Assembly (NCBI GenBank): GCA_017612655.1
Contig: JAGAFM010000047.1
Location: forward strand, 1-64,000
Direction of reading: 5' to 3'
Origin: Clostridia bacterium
GTDB lineage: Bacteria; Bacillota; Clostridia; Oscillospirales; CAG-272
DNA length: 64,000 nt
The translations under genes and the position numbers were made by a program. The notes below the pieces were generated by a model. That model had not been told where the DNA came from, searched no databases, and saw nothing but the letters and a program-made list of their open reading frames with translations. This document shows positions 41,608-50,734 of the stretch, in pieces. Numbering within the stretch: position 1 is the first letter of the stretch; the number at the start of each line of letters is the position of its first letter.

Positions 41608-42642
41608 TTGAAACAATTCATCGCCGTTATCCTCGCCCTGATCCTGTCCCTTGGAATGCTGTCCGCCTGCGGAGAAGCAACCGTTCCGGAAGAAAACCCG
41701 TCAGACACAGCTTCCGAACCACAGTCTGAGAACCCCTCCGAACCGATAACCGTCCGCCTGGGCGGTTTGAAAGGTCCGACTACGATGGGAATGGTCAAAC
41801 TGTTGGATGACGCGGAACAGGGCCTTACACAAAACACCTATTCCTTCACCATGGCTGCCTCGGCAGATGAACTGTCCCCGAAACTCTTAAAAGGGGAACT
41901 GGATATTCTGGCAGCACCCGCCAATCTTGGCGCCGTTCTGACCAGTAAATCCGGGGGAGGCATTCAAGCCATAGGCGTCAGCACGCTCGGGGTTCTTTAC
42001 ATAGTTGAAAAAGGAGAAGAATCCGTCCGCTCGCTGTCCGATCTGAAAGGAAAAACTCTCCTCGCCACCGGAAAGGGTACGACTCCCGAGTACGCGCTCA
42101 CCTATCTTCTTGCGCAAAACGGACTGGAACTCGGAACCGATGTTCAGATTGAATGGAAGAGTGAACCGACAGAAGTGGTTTCCCAGATGGCAACCATGGA
42201 AAGTGCCGTTGCGATGCTTCCTCAGCCTTTTGTCACCGTTGCATCCAATCAGCTGGAAGATCTCCGAATCGCCGTAGATCTGACCGAAGCCTGGAATCAG
42301 TTGAACAACAGCAGCCGGCTCGTTACGGCTTCTCTCCTCGTTCGCAAAGAATTTGCGGAACAGCATCCGGATCTTGTGCAAACCTTCCTGGAGGAATACG
42401 CCGCGTCCACGGATTACGTCAACAGCCAGCCCGGTGAAGCAGCCTCTCTGGTGGAGAAATTCGGAATCGTCAAGGCGGCCATCGCCCAGAAGGCGATCCC
42501 CTACTGCAATCTGGTCTGCATCACGGGAAGTGAGATGAAGGCGGCCCTTCAGGGCTACCTCGAAGTGCTGTACTCCCTCAATCCGGCTTCGGTCGGAGGA
42601 GCGCTTCCCGGTGAAGATTATTATTTGATCTATGAAGATTGA
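41608..42642 (+). CDS. NitT/TauT-type ABC importer, substrate-binding lipoprotein, TTG start
   Basis: I choose TTG 41608 because AAGAAGGTG lies 5-7 bases before it and the product then starts directly with a lipoprotein signal peptide ending LSAC (Cys21); the frame opens at 41521 inside the terminator. The 344-residue protein has the NMT1/THI5-like periplasmic-binding fold: the opening strand ITVRLGGLKGPTTMGMVKLL, the DILAAPANLGAVL loop, GKTLLATGKGTTPEYALTYL and a hinge MPQPF-like element at AVAMLPQPFVTVA. Such proteins bind sulfonates, nitrate, thiamine precursors or similar small molecules. The substrate cannot be chosen here. Permease and ATPase genes follow with overlaps. Confidence 0.85.
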   Translation: MKQFIAVILALILSLGMLSACGEATVPEENPSDTASEPQSENPSEPITVRLGGLKGPTTMGMVKLLDDAEQGLTQNTYSFTMAASADELSPKLLKGELDILAAPANLGAVLTSKSGGGIQAIGVSTLGVLYIVEKGEESVRSLSDLKGKTLLATGKGTTPEYALTYLLAQNGLELGTDVQIEWKSEPTEVVSQMATMESAVAMLPQPFVTVASNQLEDLRIAVDLTEAWNQLNNSSRLVTASLLVRKEFAEQHPDLVQTFLEEYAASTDYVNSQPGEAASLVEKFGIVKAAIAQKAIPYCNLVCITGSEMKAALQGYLEVLYSLNPASVGGALPGEDYYLIYED

Positions 42643-43399
42643 GGCTGCTCTGAAAAGCCGCTCCTTCTTCCGGATTCTTTCCGTCCTGCTCGCGCTGATT
42701 CTGTGGCAGATTCTTGCAACCAGGATCAACATGGATATGATGCTGGCGTCCCCGATTCAGGTCCTGGAGCGGCTCTTTACCATTTGGCGCGAACCGGACT
42801 TCTTCTCCACGCTGTTCTTCTCCTGGAGCCGCATCATGTCTGGCTTTCTGCTAGCCTTTCTCGGAGGTTTTCTGATGGGAACGCTGGCAGGTGCTCTCAG
42901 GCCTGTTGAACTTCTGCTCTGGCCATACGTCACCGTCGCCAAGACGGTTCCAATCGCTTCCTTTATTATCCTCTGTCTGCTTTGGCTGAATTACTCGCAA
43001 ATGACGGTTTTTATCGCATTTCTGATCGCATTCCCCGTCATCTACGCAAACGTCCTTCAGGGGATCAGGAGCACCGATCCGAAGCTGAACGAAGTCGCTT
43101 CGTTCTATCGGATTCCATGGTACCGGAAGTATCTCTTTATCACGCTCCCGTCGGTAAAGCCCTATCTGATTTCCGCCTGCGGGGTCGCAATCGGAATGGC
43201 TTGGAAAGCCGGGGTCGCAGCAGAGGTCATCGGTATTATTGACGGTTCGATCGGAGAAAAGCTGTACGAGGGTAAAATCTACTTTCTGAATGCAGATCTT
43301 CTGTCCTGGACCCTGATCCTGATCCTCCTCAGCGTATTGAATGAAAGACTATTCTCCCTTTTTCTCAAGGGCGTGTTCCGGGGGGTGCAGAAATTATGA
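42632..43399 (+). CDS. NitT/TauT-type ABC importer, permease
   Basis: The 255-residue protein has about six membrane helices and the inner-membrane component signature loop EVASFYRIPWYRKYLFITLPSVKP, the EAA motif that docks on the ATPase. The VAKTVPIASFIILCLLWLNY segment resembles SsuC/TauC/ThiX permeases. The ATG lies within the last 11 bases of the binding-protein gene, and the stop overlaps the ATPase ATG by 4 bases, so the three products are translationally linked. Confidence 0.88.
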   Translation: MKIEAALKSRSFFRILSVLLALILWQILATRINMDMMLASPIQVLERLFTIWREPDFFSTLFFSWSRIMSGFLLAFLGGFLMGTLAGALRPVELLLWPYVTVAKTVPIASFIILCLLWLNYSQMTVFIAFLIAFPVIYANVLQGIRSTDPKLNEVASFYRIPWYRKYLFITLPSVKPYLISACGVAIGMAWKAGVAAEVIGIIDGSIGEKLYEGKIYFLNADLLSWTLILILLSVLNERLFSLFLKGVFRGVQKL

Positions 43400-43989
43400 G
43401 CGATATCCTTCTGGATCGAGTCTCAAAATCATTTGGGGAAAACCGGATTATCAGCAATCTTTCCCTCCGAATTCCCGAGAAAAGCGTAACCTGCATCCTC
43501 GGTCCCTCCGGTTGCGGAAAGACCACTCTTCTGAATCTGATTGCCGGAATCCTTTCTCCGGATTCCGGTACCATTACAGGCGTTCCCGAGAAGCGTTCTT
43601 TTGTATTTCAGGAGGACCGTCTCTGTGAAGACTTCTCCGGTTACCGAAACATCCGTCTGGTCACCGGAAACAAACGGTCAAAAGAAGACATCCACCGGCA
43701 TCTGGCCGAACTGTCCCTGTCGGAAGAAAGGGAAAAACCGGTTCGGGAATACAGCGGAGGGATGAAGCGGCGGATTGCGCTGGCCCGTGCCATCTGTTAT
43801 GACGCTGATTGCATCTTCCTTGACGAGCCGTTCAAAGGACTGGATCCCGACAGGAAGAAAGAAACCATGGACTACGTGAGGCGTTACACGGAAAGCAAGA
43901 CCGTTCTGTTCGTCACACATGACGAGAGCGAAGCGGAATACCTAGGCGGGTTGCGGCTGTCCTTTCCCCTGACCGGTTCCGGAAACTGA
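43396..43989 (+). CDS. NitT/TauT-type ABC importer, ATPase (short)
   Basis: At 197 residues this is about 50 shorter than usual (SsuB/TauB about 250), but all catalytic elements are present. They are Walker A GPSGCGKTT near residue 35, a Q-loop in FQEDRL, signature YSGGMKRR, Walker B CIFLDEPF and H-loop VTHDESEA. What is missing is the C-terminal helical extension. GGGGGGTGCAG precedes the ATG. A terminator follows 40 bases after the stop, closing the three-gene operon. Confidence 0.88.
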   Translation: MSDILLDRVSKSFGENRIISNLSLRIPEKSVTCILGPSGCGKTTLLNLIAGILSPDSGTITGVPEKRSFVFQEDRLCEDFSGYRNIRLVTGNKRSKEDIHRHLAELSLSEEREKPVREYSGGMKRRIALARAICYDADCIFLDEPFKGLDPDRKKETMDYVRRYTESKTVLFVTHDESEAEYLGGLRLSFPLTGSGN

Positions 43990-44027
43990 AACCTTGTCTA
44001 AAGACTTTTGTGACTGTCCGCTAATTC

Positions 44028-44066
44028 AAAAACCCGTGCTGCCGTTTTTGCGGCAGTACGGGTTTT
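44028..44066 (+). terminator. Terminator of the ABC importer operon
   Basis: AACCCGTGCTGCCG pairs with CGGCAGTACGGGTT (one mismatch) around TTTTTG, followed by TTTG. The A-run on the other side lets it also act on the opposing SDR transcript. Confidence 0.8.
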
Positions 44067-44110
44067 GTGTCTCTTTTGAATTCAGCGGGGCAAGGAACGG
44101 GGCCTCTCTT

Positions 44111-44932
44111 TCAACGCGCTTCGTTGATCGGCGCCGTTCCATTCTCCGAACCGGCCAGTCCGTTCACACGAACCAGCCAGTCGCTCAGGCTGGGACTGAT
44201 GGCGTCCGCCCAGGTCAGGAGGTGACAGGAAAAGCCCGGCACCATCAACTCTTTCTTTTTCTTGACTACTGCCCGAATCACGGCTTTCGCGACCAGATCC
44301 GGATCCCCCTTTGGCGTAATGCGGGGACAATCCACGTGGGCAATCTGAGGCGTGTCCATTCTGCTGGGATAAATCGTCGCCACATGAATCCCGGTACCAC
44401 GCAACTCCTGCCTCAGAACCTGAAAGAAACCGTTCATGGCAAACTTGGAGCCCACATAGGCCGCATCCGGCGGAACTCCTTTTTTACCATCCATGGAGCA
44501 GGTCGTCACGATTGTTCCCTTTTTCTGATCAAGAAACAGAGGGAGAACCGCATAGACGCAGTTCAGACAGCCGAAATAATTGACCTCCATGATTTTCCGG
44601 ATCTGATCCATCCTCAGATCCTTCGCCTCGCATCTCAGATAAATCCCGGCGTTGCAGTGAAAAACATCCAGTCCTCCGAGTTGTCGGACGGCCTCATCCA
44701 CAGCGTTTCTGACCTGCTGCGGATCGGTAATATCCGCCTCCAGCACGACTGCTTTTCGGGAAAGCGCCCGAACCGCCTCCGCGGTTTCTTCCAGACGCTC
44801 TCTGTTTCGGGCGATCAGTGCGAGATCTGCACCTTCTTTTGCCATCCGCAGTGCCGTTGCGCGTCCGATGCCGCTTGAAGCACCGGTGATTGCCGCACGG
44901 ATTCCTTCCATCTTTCCCATATCGGTTTCCAT
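44111..44932 (-). CDS. Short-chain dehydrogenase/reductase
   Basis: The enzyme has about 273 residues from ATG 44932; in-frame ATGs at 44920 and 44911 are also possible, and the frame to 45016 is unsupported. It is a classical SDR: cofactor motif TGASSGIGRA near residue 17, HCNAGIY for the NAG element, active-site Ser in the TTCSMDGKKG region, YVGSK with the YxxxK catalytic pair, and VATIYPSRMDTP. The Arg in ALIARNRERLE favours NADPH. The long basic region VKKKKELMVPG and helical end resemble DltE-like membrane-associated SDRs. The substrate is unknown. It is divergent from the candidate glycosidase gene. Confidence 0.85.
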   Translation of the reverse strand: METDMGKMEGIRAAITGASSGIGRATALRMAKEGADLALIARNRERLEETAEAVRALSRKAVVLEADITDPQQVRNAVDEAVRQLGGLDVFHCNAGIYLRCEAKDLRMDQIRKIMEVNYFGCLNCVYAVLPLFLDQKKGTIVTTCSMDGKKGVPPDAAYVGSKFAMNGFFQVLRQELRGTGIHVATIYPSRMDTPQIAHVDCPRITPKGDPDLVAKAVIRAVVKKKKELMVPGFSCHLLTWADAISPSLSDWLVRVNGLAGSENGTAPINEAR

Positions 44933-45053
44933 CCCTTCAAATCCGTTTTGAGTCACCTTTCTAGCTTTTTTCACTTTATCACAAGAGCAGGCCCCAGTCA
45001 AGAGATTTCGGAACAATTGTGGGTAGGTCGAAGCTCCATTTTTTCATGCCATC

Positions 45054-45082
45054 TTGTCAGTGTTCTCTTCCTATGCTATAAT
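45054..45082 (+). promoter_or_regulatory. Sigma-A promoter of the candidate glycosidase gene
   Basis: TTGTCA, a 17-bp spacer and TATAAT with a TGC extension. The predicted start near 45089 excludes the upstream part of the open frame (from 44948) as coding. Confidence 0.75.
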
Positions 45083-45145
45083 GAGGCAGGTGCATTGTTC
45101 AGATCAGCCAGAATGCTTTTTCGGAGAGGAGAATCCATTCCCGCT

Positions 45146-47185
45146 ATGACACAAAAAATCAACCTTCTGACCGACGAAACCGGAATCCTTCGCGCCATTG
45201 AACTCAAAGACGGGGTAACCGCATTTTCCGTTTTGGACCGGGGCGTCTCTGCCGTCTTCAACGGGAAGGAATACACCGATCCTTCGCTGTTTGAAGTCGT
45301 TTGGACTCCGCTTGGAGACTGTTTTGAAAAAACCGTTGTCTTTCGCGCTCCGGAAGACGGCGTTCTGGAGTCGGTTTCTGTTTTGGACCTCTCTTTCCCT
45401 GAAATGATCGAGCTCCACTATCACGACGACAAGACGATCTGGCACGTCCCCATGAGTGTCTTCGTCCGTTATCCGGAATACTCGGTGTTTTATGGACTGG
45501 AATATCCATACTGGGATGATACGGCTAAGATGGCTTTTTCCCCGTGGCTTCCGATGAAAGCTGGAGAAACACTGGCCTGCGAGAAGGCTTTTCTTGGCGT
45601 TTGCAGACGTTCCGGAAAGGAAATCTCTTCCCACGGCCCATACCCTGGAAAGCGGAAGCAGAAATACCATGACATGTTTTCCCCCGAAAAAGGCGGACTT
45701 CCGCAGCATGTTCCGGACGGCGTCATACCGGATGACATGGGTATCCCGGAGGAACAGCTGGACACCGGGGAAATCCGGGCCATGAGAGATTTCCTCGCCT
45801 TACATATCGGACACTATCCCCTTCCGGAGGAAGGATATTTCGTCTGGCAGAACGGCTGGTGGGCGGGACTCTTTCTGACGGACAAAGACTGCATCGACGT
45901 GATGAGCCGCTCCGGAATTCACGATATTTTGACCGCCATGATGTATTACGGATACGATTCACATCCCAACTGTTTCCCCAATTATATCCGAGAAGTCCGC
46001 TTTGACCCTCTCCGTTTCCCCGCCGTCACTGATGAAATGATCCAGATCGGAGAGCAAAAAGCGATGCGGTCTCAAAAAAACCGGGACAAGGGAGAGATGA
46101 TCCTGCATCACGAAGTGGAATGCGATGAGACTGTCCGTACGTCCGGGGAAACCGCGGGCTTTGTCCCGCCCCCGAAGTATGAAAAGCTGATCCGGATCGG
46201 AGAGGAATGCGGCGTCCACGTGGCTTCCTTCTCGACACCGAACAACTCCTATTCAGCATATCCCGAATGGCATGCACTGAAAGAAAACGGGACCCCGTAC
46301 GACTATTTCGGATCCCCTCTCTCCTGTCCCGCCTGCAAGGAATATATGGAACGGCACTTTCAGATGATTGAATCCGTACTTCAGGAGACCCGCCCCAGAC
46401 TCTGGTCCTTCGACGGACGCTGGATGGGGTATCGGGAATTTGACTTGGGTGAAGCGATCGGAGAACAGCCGTGCTGGTCTGAAAGTCACGGACATCTTCC
46501 CGGAAAAAGCAGATATATCGAGTGGAAAAATATCATTGAATTCAAACGCAGGTTGAGGGAACGGTTCCCTGACCTGGTTATGGAACACTATTACGGGATG
46601 AAACGGGGAGGGACCTGGTCTCTTCTATACTTCAACAGTGACGAGAACGTTTTCGAGTGCTCCTGCGCCGACGACAACCGGTTTCAGACCTGGCACAACG
46701 AAAATGACCGTTTTCGTCCCACCTATCTGAACTACGCCCCGATTTTCGGCGCCGGAGAAGAGCTGGAGTATTCCATGATCTCCGCCATCTCCACTGCAGA
46801 GTACGCTCAAACCGCAAGCGCTTACCATGCTCTGAAAAACGACCCGAAGAGTCTGGAAATCTTTCGGAAGTGGAAGGACTGGGCAGGAAAAAACATTCGG
46901 TATCTGCGGGATCGCGACACCCTTTTCGGATGTCCCGGGGATGTTTCGATTGACGGTTCCTCCCATATTTTGGACGGAGAAGGCTGGGTTTTCCTTTTCA
47001 ACACCGTCGACTTCGATGACATTGCTGCCCTCAGTCTTTCCGAGATTCCCGGACTGAAGGGGAAAAACTACGAGGCTGATGTGATCTATCCGGAGACGAC
47101 GCGCCTTCTTCCGGAAGGCGATATCGTTTCCGTTCCCGTCCGAGCTCACAGCGCCTGCGTGCTCTGGCTGGGAAAGAAGGACTGA
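45146..47185 (+). CDS. Candidate intracellular glycoside hydrolase, TIM-barrel type, family unassigned
   Basis: The product is 679 residues from ATG 45146; GGAGAGGAG lies 14 bases upstream, a little far, and ATG 45113 is the alternative. The layout suggests a beta-sandwich N-terminal domain (residues 1-215), a barrel of about 350 residues and a C-terminal beta domain. Barrel landmarks are FVWQNGWWAGLFL, a likely nucleophile strand RLWSFDGRWM, and TWHNENDRFRPTYLNY, recalling alpha-galactosidase-type (clan GH-D/GH36-like) enzymes. The end (SIDGSSHILDGEGWVFLFN) is the kind of C-terminal sandwich such enzymes carry. There is no signal peptide. I could not assign a GH family, and the substrate is unknown. 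It has its own promoter and terminator. Confidence 0.5.
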   Translation: MTQKINLLTDETGILRAIELKDGVTAFSVLDRGVSAVFNGKEYTDPSLFEVVWTPLGDCFEKTVVFRAPEDGVLESVSVLDLSFPEMIELHYHDDKTIWHVPMSVFVRYPEYSVFYGLEYPYWDDTAKMAFSPWLPMKAGETLACEKAFLGVCRRSGKEISSHGPYPGKRKQKYHDMFSPEKGGLPQHVPDGVIPDDMGIPEEQLDTGEIRAMRDFLALHIGHYPLPEEGYFVWQNGWWAGLFLTDKDCIDVMSRSGIHDILTAMMYYGYDSHPNCFPNYIREVRFDPLRFPAVTDEMIQIGEQKAMRSQKNRDKGEMILHHEVECDETVRTSGETAGFVPPPKYEKLIRIGEECGVHVASFSTPNNSYSAYPEWHALKENGTPYDYFGSPLSCPACKEYMERHFQMIESVLQETRPRLWSFDGRWMGYREFDLGEAIGEQPCWSESHGHLPGKSRYIEWKNIIEFKRRLRERFPDLVMEHYYGMKRGGTWSLLYFNSDENVFECSCADDNRFQTWHNENDRFRPTYLNYAPIFGAGEELEYSMISAISTAEYAQTASAYHALKNDPKSLEIFRKWKDWAGKNIRYLRDRDTLFGCPGDVSIDGSSHILDGEGWVFLFNTVDFDDIAALSLSEIPGLKGKNYEADVIYPETTRLLPEGDIVSVPVRAHSACVLWLGKKD

Positions 47186-47218
47186 CCGTCTCCTGCTTTT
47201 TCTCCCCGGGAAAACAGT

Positions 47219-47273
47219 CTGCCCCGCGGATGACAGAATCCGAAAGGATCCTGCACCGGCGGGGCAGCTTTTT
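47219..47273 (+). terminator. Terminator of the candidate glycosidase gene
   Basis: CTGCCCCGCGG pairs with CCGGCGGGGCAG, with an inner GAATCC-GAAA-GGATCC hairpin, then CTTTTT. Confidence 0.8.
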
Positions 47274-47309
47274 ACCAAGGAAGATTTCAGCCCGAGGATC
47301 GGAGATTCG

Positions 47310-49625
47310 TCAATCCGAGACCTCTTCCGTCTGCGTTTGATACTCCGACAGAATCTGGGGGAGTCTCCACTCCAGCTCATCCGTCCTGAGTCGATCGGCC
47401 GCATAGGCTTTCCGCAGAAGCTCTCCCGGAATCAAAGCATCGAATTTTTCGAACAGAGGGAGTTCCGTCATGCCGACCAGCGAACCTTTATCAATTCCCT
47501 GGTTTTTCAGTTTCGCGCAGAGTCCTGAAATCAATTCATAGTCCGAAAAACGGTCGTCCATCCGAAAAGTCAGGTAGCAGCATCCCTCGTATTCCAGATT
47601 GGTGATTCCGAATTCCTTTGCTTCTTTGGCAAGAAATTTACGCAACGTTCGGAACGATCGGGTTCCGAGCCAGGGGAACATGCACCAGGTCATTCCCCCT
47701 AAAGACACCACAGAACGTGTGTCCAGACGGGCATTCCTTGCCACTTTTCTTGCTGCTGCCAACCGTTCTCTTGCATTGCGCTTCAGATAAGGATACTCTT
47801 CCGTTCCGCAAAGAACATCCCTCATTTTCTGAAGGATCTTCGTATGAACCTCTCCGTAATCGCCCGGCCAAGAGACCTCCATCTTGCCCTGAACCTGTTT
47901 GACATAAATTAATCGTCTCGGCAGATCCAGTTCTTCGACCTCCCAGACATTTCCAGCGAGAGCAAAACGGTCGCCGACCGGAGGGGGCGCTGTAATCGTA
48001 CCGATCTCATCCGAACCGCAACGGACAGAATAATTGGCATCCTGGTCCCGAAATACCGCATAGAAGCGGAAACTCCCGATCAGTTTTTCGCCTTTCAGCC
48101 CGACCAGAAGCGTTTTTTCCTCTGTCATTTCCAAATAGTTTTCCCGCAGCATGGACAGAAGGAGTTCCCGGTATTCCTCCCTTGGCACGTTCTCAAACGG
48201 GGGGAACGAGAGGACCCGCTCTGCAAGTGCTTTGGGGGTCAGTTCTCCCGAAGCGGACAGCACAGAGAGCGTCTGATGAAACAAAAGTGAGAAAGGCATT
48301 TTTTTTACGGTGGGAGGCTCAATAAAATGTTCTTCCAGATACAGTTGAATGATGGCAATTCCCCGAATCATCTCCCATGGGATCAACTGCGGGAGCGGGG
48401 TGTCAGGGGTTGGGTTTTCCTCCCGGCACACCAGCATCATTTCAGGCGGCGCTCCCCGCCGTCCGGAACGTCCCAGTCTCTGCAGGAAGCCTGTCACGGA
48501 AAAAGGAGACCCGACCTGAAGAACCCGCTCCAGCCTGCCGATATCGATTCCCAGTTCGAGGGTAACCGTTGCACAGGTCACCGTCTGCCTGTCGTCTTCC
48601 TTCATTTTCTGCTCAGCTTCTTCCCGGATGGATGCGGAAAGATTGCCGTGATGAATCAGGAAGACATCCGGATCCCCCCTGTGCCTCGCAATCTGCCGCA
48701 TCGTTGCCGTCACGAATTCCGTCTCTTCTCTGGAATTTGAGAAGATCAGCGATTTTCTGTCGCGAACGCAATCGTAAATGAACTCGTATCCCGCATCGAG
48801 TGCCGCATATGTCTGTTCTTCCTCAAGGTCAGGGTGTTCGATCGCCTGTTGCGTCTGGTTGTCCGCATCGTTCTGAATGTAGAAATGCTCCATTGCCAGA
48901 CGCCAGCGTCCTTTTTCTTCCGAGACGACCGGGGCAATGGTCTCTCTTCCGCTGCCCGCTCCCAGCCATTCCTTTGCCGTAAACAAATCGCCGATTGTAG
49001 CGGAAAGACCGATTCTTCTCGGATGACGGCCGATCAAATGATCGATCCGGCTCAGCTGGCACAGAATCTGACTTCCCCGGTCGCTTCCGATCAGACTGTG
49101 GATTTCATCGATGATCACATATCGAAGATCGCCGAACAGCCGGACAATATCGTTGGAACGGTTCATCAGCATGCTTTCCAGAGATTCAGGTGTGATCTGA
49201 AGAATCCCGGAAGGATTCTGCATCAGTTTCGATTTGTGGGTCCCGGAGACATCCCCATGCCAGTGAGTTACGGAGAGCCCTGACTGTTCCAGCAGTTCCT
49301 CCATCCGATAAAACTGATCATTGATCAAACTCTTCAGGGGGGCTATATACAAAACACCGATTGAAGAGGCCGGATTCTCGCAAAGATCCGACAGAATCGG
49401 GAAGAAAACCGCCTCCGTTTTTCCGGATGCAGTGGAAGAAGTCAGAAGGAGATTGCAATCCGTATCAAACAGGACATCCGCAGCTGCCAGCTGAACTCCG
49501 CGAAGCGATGCCCACTGGTTCTGGTAAATAAAATCCCGGATAAAGGGTGCGTAACGAAAAAACAACCGTTCTGCATCCTTCTCATTCGTTCCTTTTGGTG
49601 CCGCTTCGGATTTTTGATCACACAT
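47310..49625 (-). CDS. Lhr-like DEAD/DEAH-box superfamily 2 helicase
   Basis: The helicase has about 771 residues from ATG 49625 (GGAGG 10 bases upstream; the frame opens at 49703). SF2 motifs are all present: Walker A TSSTASGKTEA, motif Ia YIAPLKSLINDQ, motif II DEIH, motif III LSATIGD, motif V ATVTLELGIDIG and motif VI QRLGRSGRRG. The C-terminal half has the winged-helix and beta-barrel character of the Lhr core but stops far short of the approximately 1500-residue Lhr. Such helicases translocate 3'-5' on DNA and are tied to repair. No nuclease or defence partner is adjacent. Lhr-like helicases of this size in Firmicutes are poorly characterised. Confidence 0.82.
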   Translation of the reverse strand: MCDQKSEAAPKGTNEKDAERLFFRYAPFIRDFIYQNQWASLRGVQLAAADVLFDTDCNLLLTSSTASGKTEAVFFPILSDLCENPASSIGVLYIAPLKSLINDQFYRMEELLEQSGLSVTHWHGDVSGTHKSKLMQNPSGILQITPESLESMLMNRSNDIVRLFGDLRYVIIDEIHSLIGSDRGSQILCQLSRIDHLIGRHPRRIGLSATIGDLFTAKEWLGAGSGRETIAPVVSEEKGRWRLAMEHFYIQNDADNQTQQAIEHPDLEEEQTYAALDAGYEFIYDCVRDRKSLIFSNSREETEFVTATMRQIARHRGDPDVFLIHHGNLSASIREEAEQKMKEDDRQTVTCATVTLELGIDIGRLERVLQVGSPFSVTGFLQRLGRSGRRGAPPEMMLVCREENPTPDTPLPQLIPWEMIRGIAIIQLYLEEHFIEPPTVKKMPFSLLFHQTLSVLSASGELTPKALAERVLSFPPFENVPREEYRELLLSMLRENYLEMTEEKTLLVGLKGEKLIGSFRFYAVFRDQDANYSVRCGSDEIGTITAPPPVGDRFALAGNVWEVEELDLPRRLIYVKQVQGKMEVSWPGDYGEVHTKILQKMRDVLCGTEEYPYLKRNARERLAAARKVARNARLDTRSVVSLGGMTWCMFPWLGTRSFRTLRKFLAKEAKEFGITNLEYEGCCYLTFRMDDRFSDYELISGLCAKLKNQGIDKGSLVGMTELPLFEKFDALIPGELLRKAYAADRLRTDELEWRLPQILSEYQTQTEEVSD

Positions 49626-49704
49626 TCCCGTTCTGCCTCCGTCACTGATTATACTCTGTTCGATGACTCCGGGATGGCTCCAACCCACCCCGAATTCGAA
49701 CAAA

Positions 49705-49740
49705 GCAGGCTTTCACCTTCCGGTGAAGCCCGCTTTTTTT
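49705..49740. terminator. Hairpin between the Gld-like operon end and the helicase gene
   Basis: GCAGGCTTTCACC pairs with GGTGAAGCCCGC (one mismatch) around TTCC. The long T-run is on the plus strand; on the minus strand, where both flanking genes lie, only TTTGTT follows. Confidence 0.55.
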
Positions 49741-49741
49741 C

Positions 49742-50734
49742 TCATGATTGATAGTGCGCTGAAAAGAGAGACAAGAGAGTATCCGCTGCAGAGGACGGCA
49801 TCCCGTAGATAAAGGTATAACCGTCTGCAAGGTAGGCGGTCACCGACTCCCCGTCTTCCGACTCGACGCGATCTCCCAGATGAATGGTAAAAGTACGTTC
49901 CTGAACGACAGTGGAACCGCTGATCGCACCTTCGGAATCGGTGTAAGTCACCGTTTCTTCATATCGATAAACCACGGTTGCCCTTGGTTTGATAAGCCCG
50001 TACTGCAGCTTGGTTTCGTCCGTGACATGATGGGACAGGTAGTCAGACGGCTGGAGAAGATGGCCGATCTCCACCAGTGCATCCTCGTAGTCCACTCCTT
50101 CCAGAGTGACCGTTTCTCCTCCCATCTCGATCTCAACCCGTACCAGCTTGTCCGCAGTGATAATCGGAAAAACCCCGGAATCCGTCAGCTCTTTCAGGGT
50201 TAGGCCAAAAGAAGACGTTACGGTATCCTGAATCAGATAAACCTGATCTTTTCCCACTTCCCTGCAATAGTAACAACCGGAAAAGTCGCTGTAGTTCCCG
50301 ATAACAAAGGTATGTTCGGTCTCTGCCCAGGTTGCCGAAAAGGTCCAGGCCGGATCGGAAAGGCCGTATGCTTCGTCGTCTGGATTATCAGTATGGACAA
50401 CCGAAGAAGCGGAAAGAGCGGCTAATGCGGTTGCTATTTCGTTTGCTTTCTGATAGGAAATCGGGAGCGTGGAATCATCTGCCGAGACCCAGAGGCCACT
50501 GGCGTTCTGACAAATGGAAACCGGGGCCTCTTTCCCTTTTTGATAGGAAATGGCCTTGATTTCCCTCGACTCGCAGTTGATCAGTGTGACTTTGGCGTTT
50601 TTTGCGGCTTCTTCCGCGGCCTCCTGCGCTTCCCGCTGAATCCTGGCGGATTCGGCGATCTTGTACCCTGCGAAAAGCAAAATCAGCGCGCCGAGAGTCA
50701 GAAGCAGCGTAAGGGTTCTGCGATTCTTTTTCAT
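49742..50734 (-). CDS. DUF4340 membrane-anchored protein
   Basis: The protein has 330 residues from ATG 50734 (GGAGGAAGAG upstream). An N-terminal membrane helix (TLTLLLTLGALILLFAGYKI) is followed by a charged coiled segment (QREAQEAAEEAAKNAK) and extracytoplasmic repeats of the DUF4340 type: the YGLSDPAWTF motif, where AYGL is characteristic, then FVIGNYSDFSGCYYCREVGKDQVYLI. DUF4340 proteins typically accompany Gld-like ABC transporters, as here. Its ATG overlaps the GldG-like stop by 4 bases. Molecular function is unknown. Confidence 0.8.
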   Translation of the reverse strand: MKKNRRTLTLLLTLGALILLFAGYKIAESARIQREAQEAAEEAAKNAKVTLINCESREIKAISYQKGKEAPVSICQNASGLWVSADDSTLPISYQKANEIATALAALSASSVVHTDNPDDEAYGLSDPAWTFSATWAETEHTFVIGNYSDFSGCYYCREVGKDQVYLIQDTVTSSFGLTLKELTDSGVFPIITADKLVRVEIEMGGETVTLEGVDYEDALVEIGHLLQPSDYLSHHVTDETKLQYGLIKPRATVVYRYEETVTYTDSEGAISGSTVVQERTFTIHLGDRVESEDGESVTAYLADGYTFIYGMPSSAADTLLSLFSAHYQS

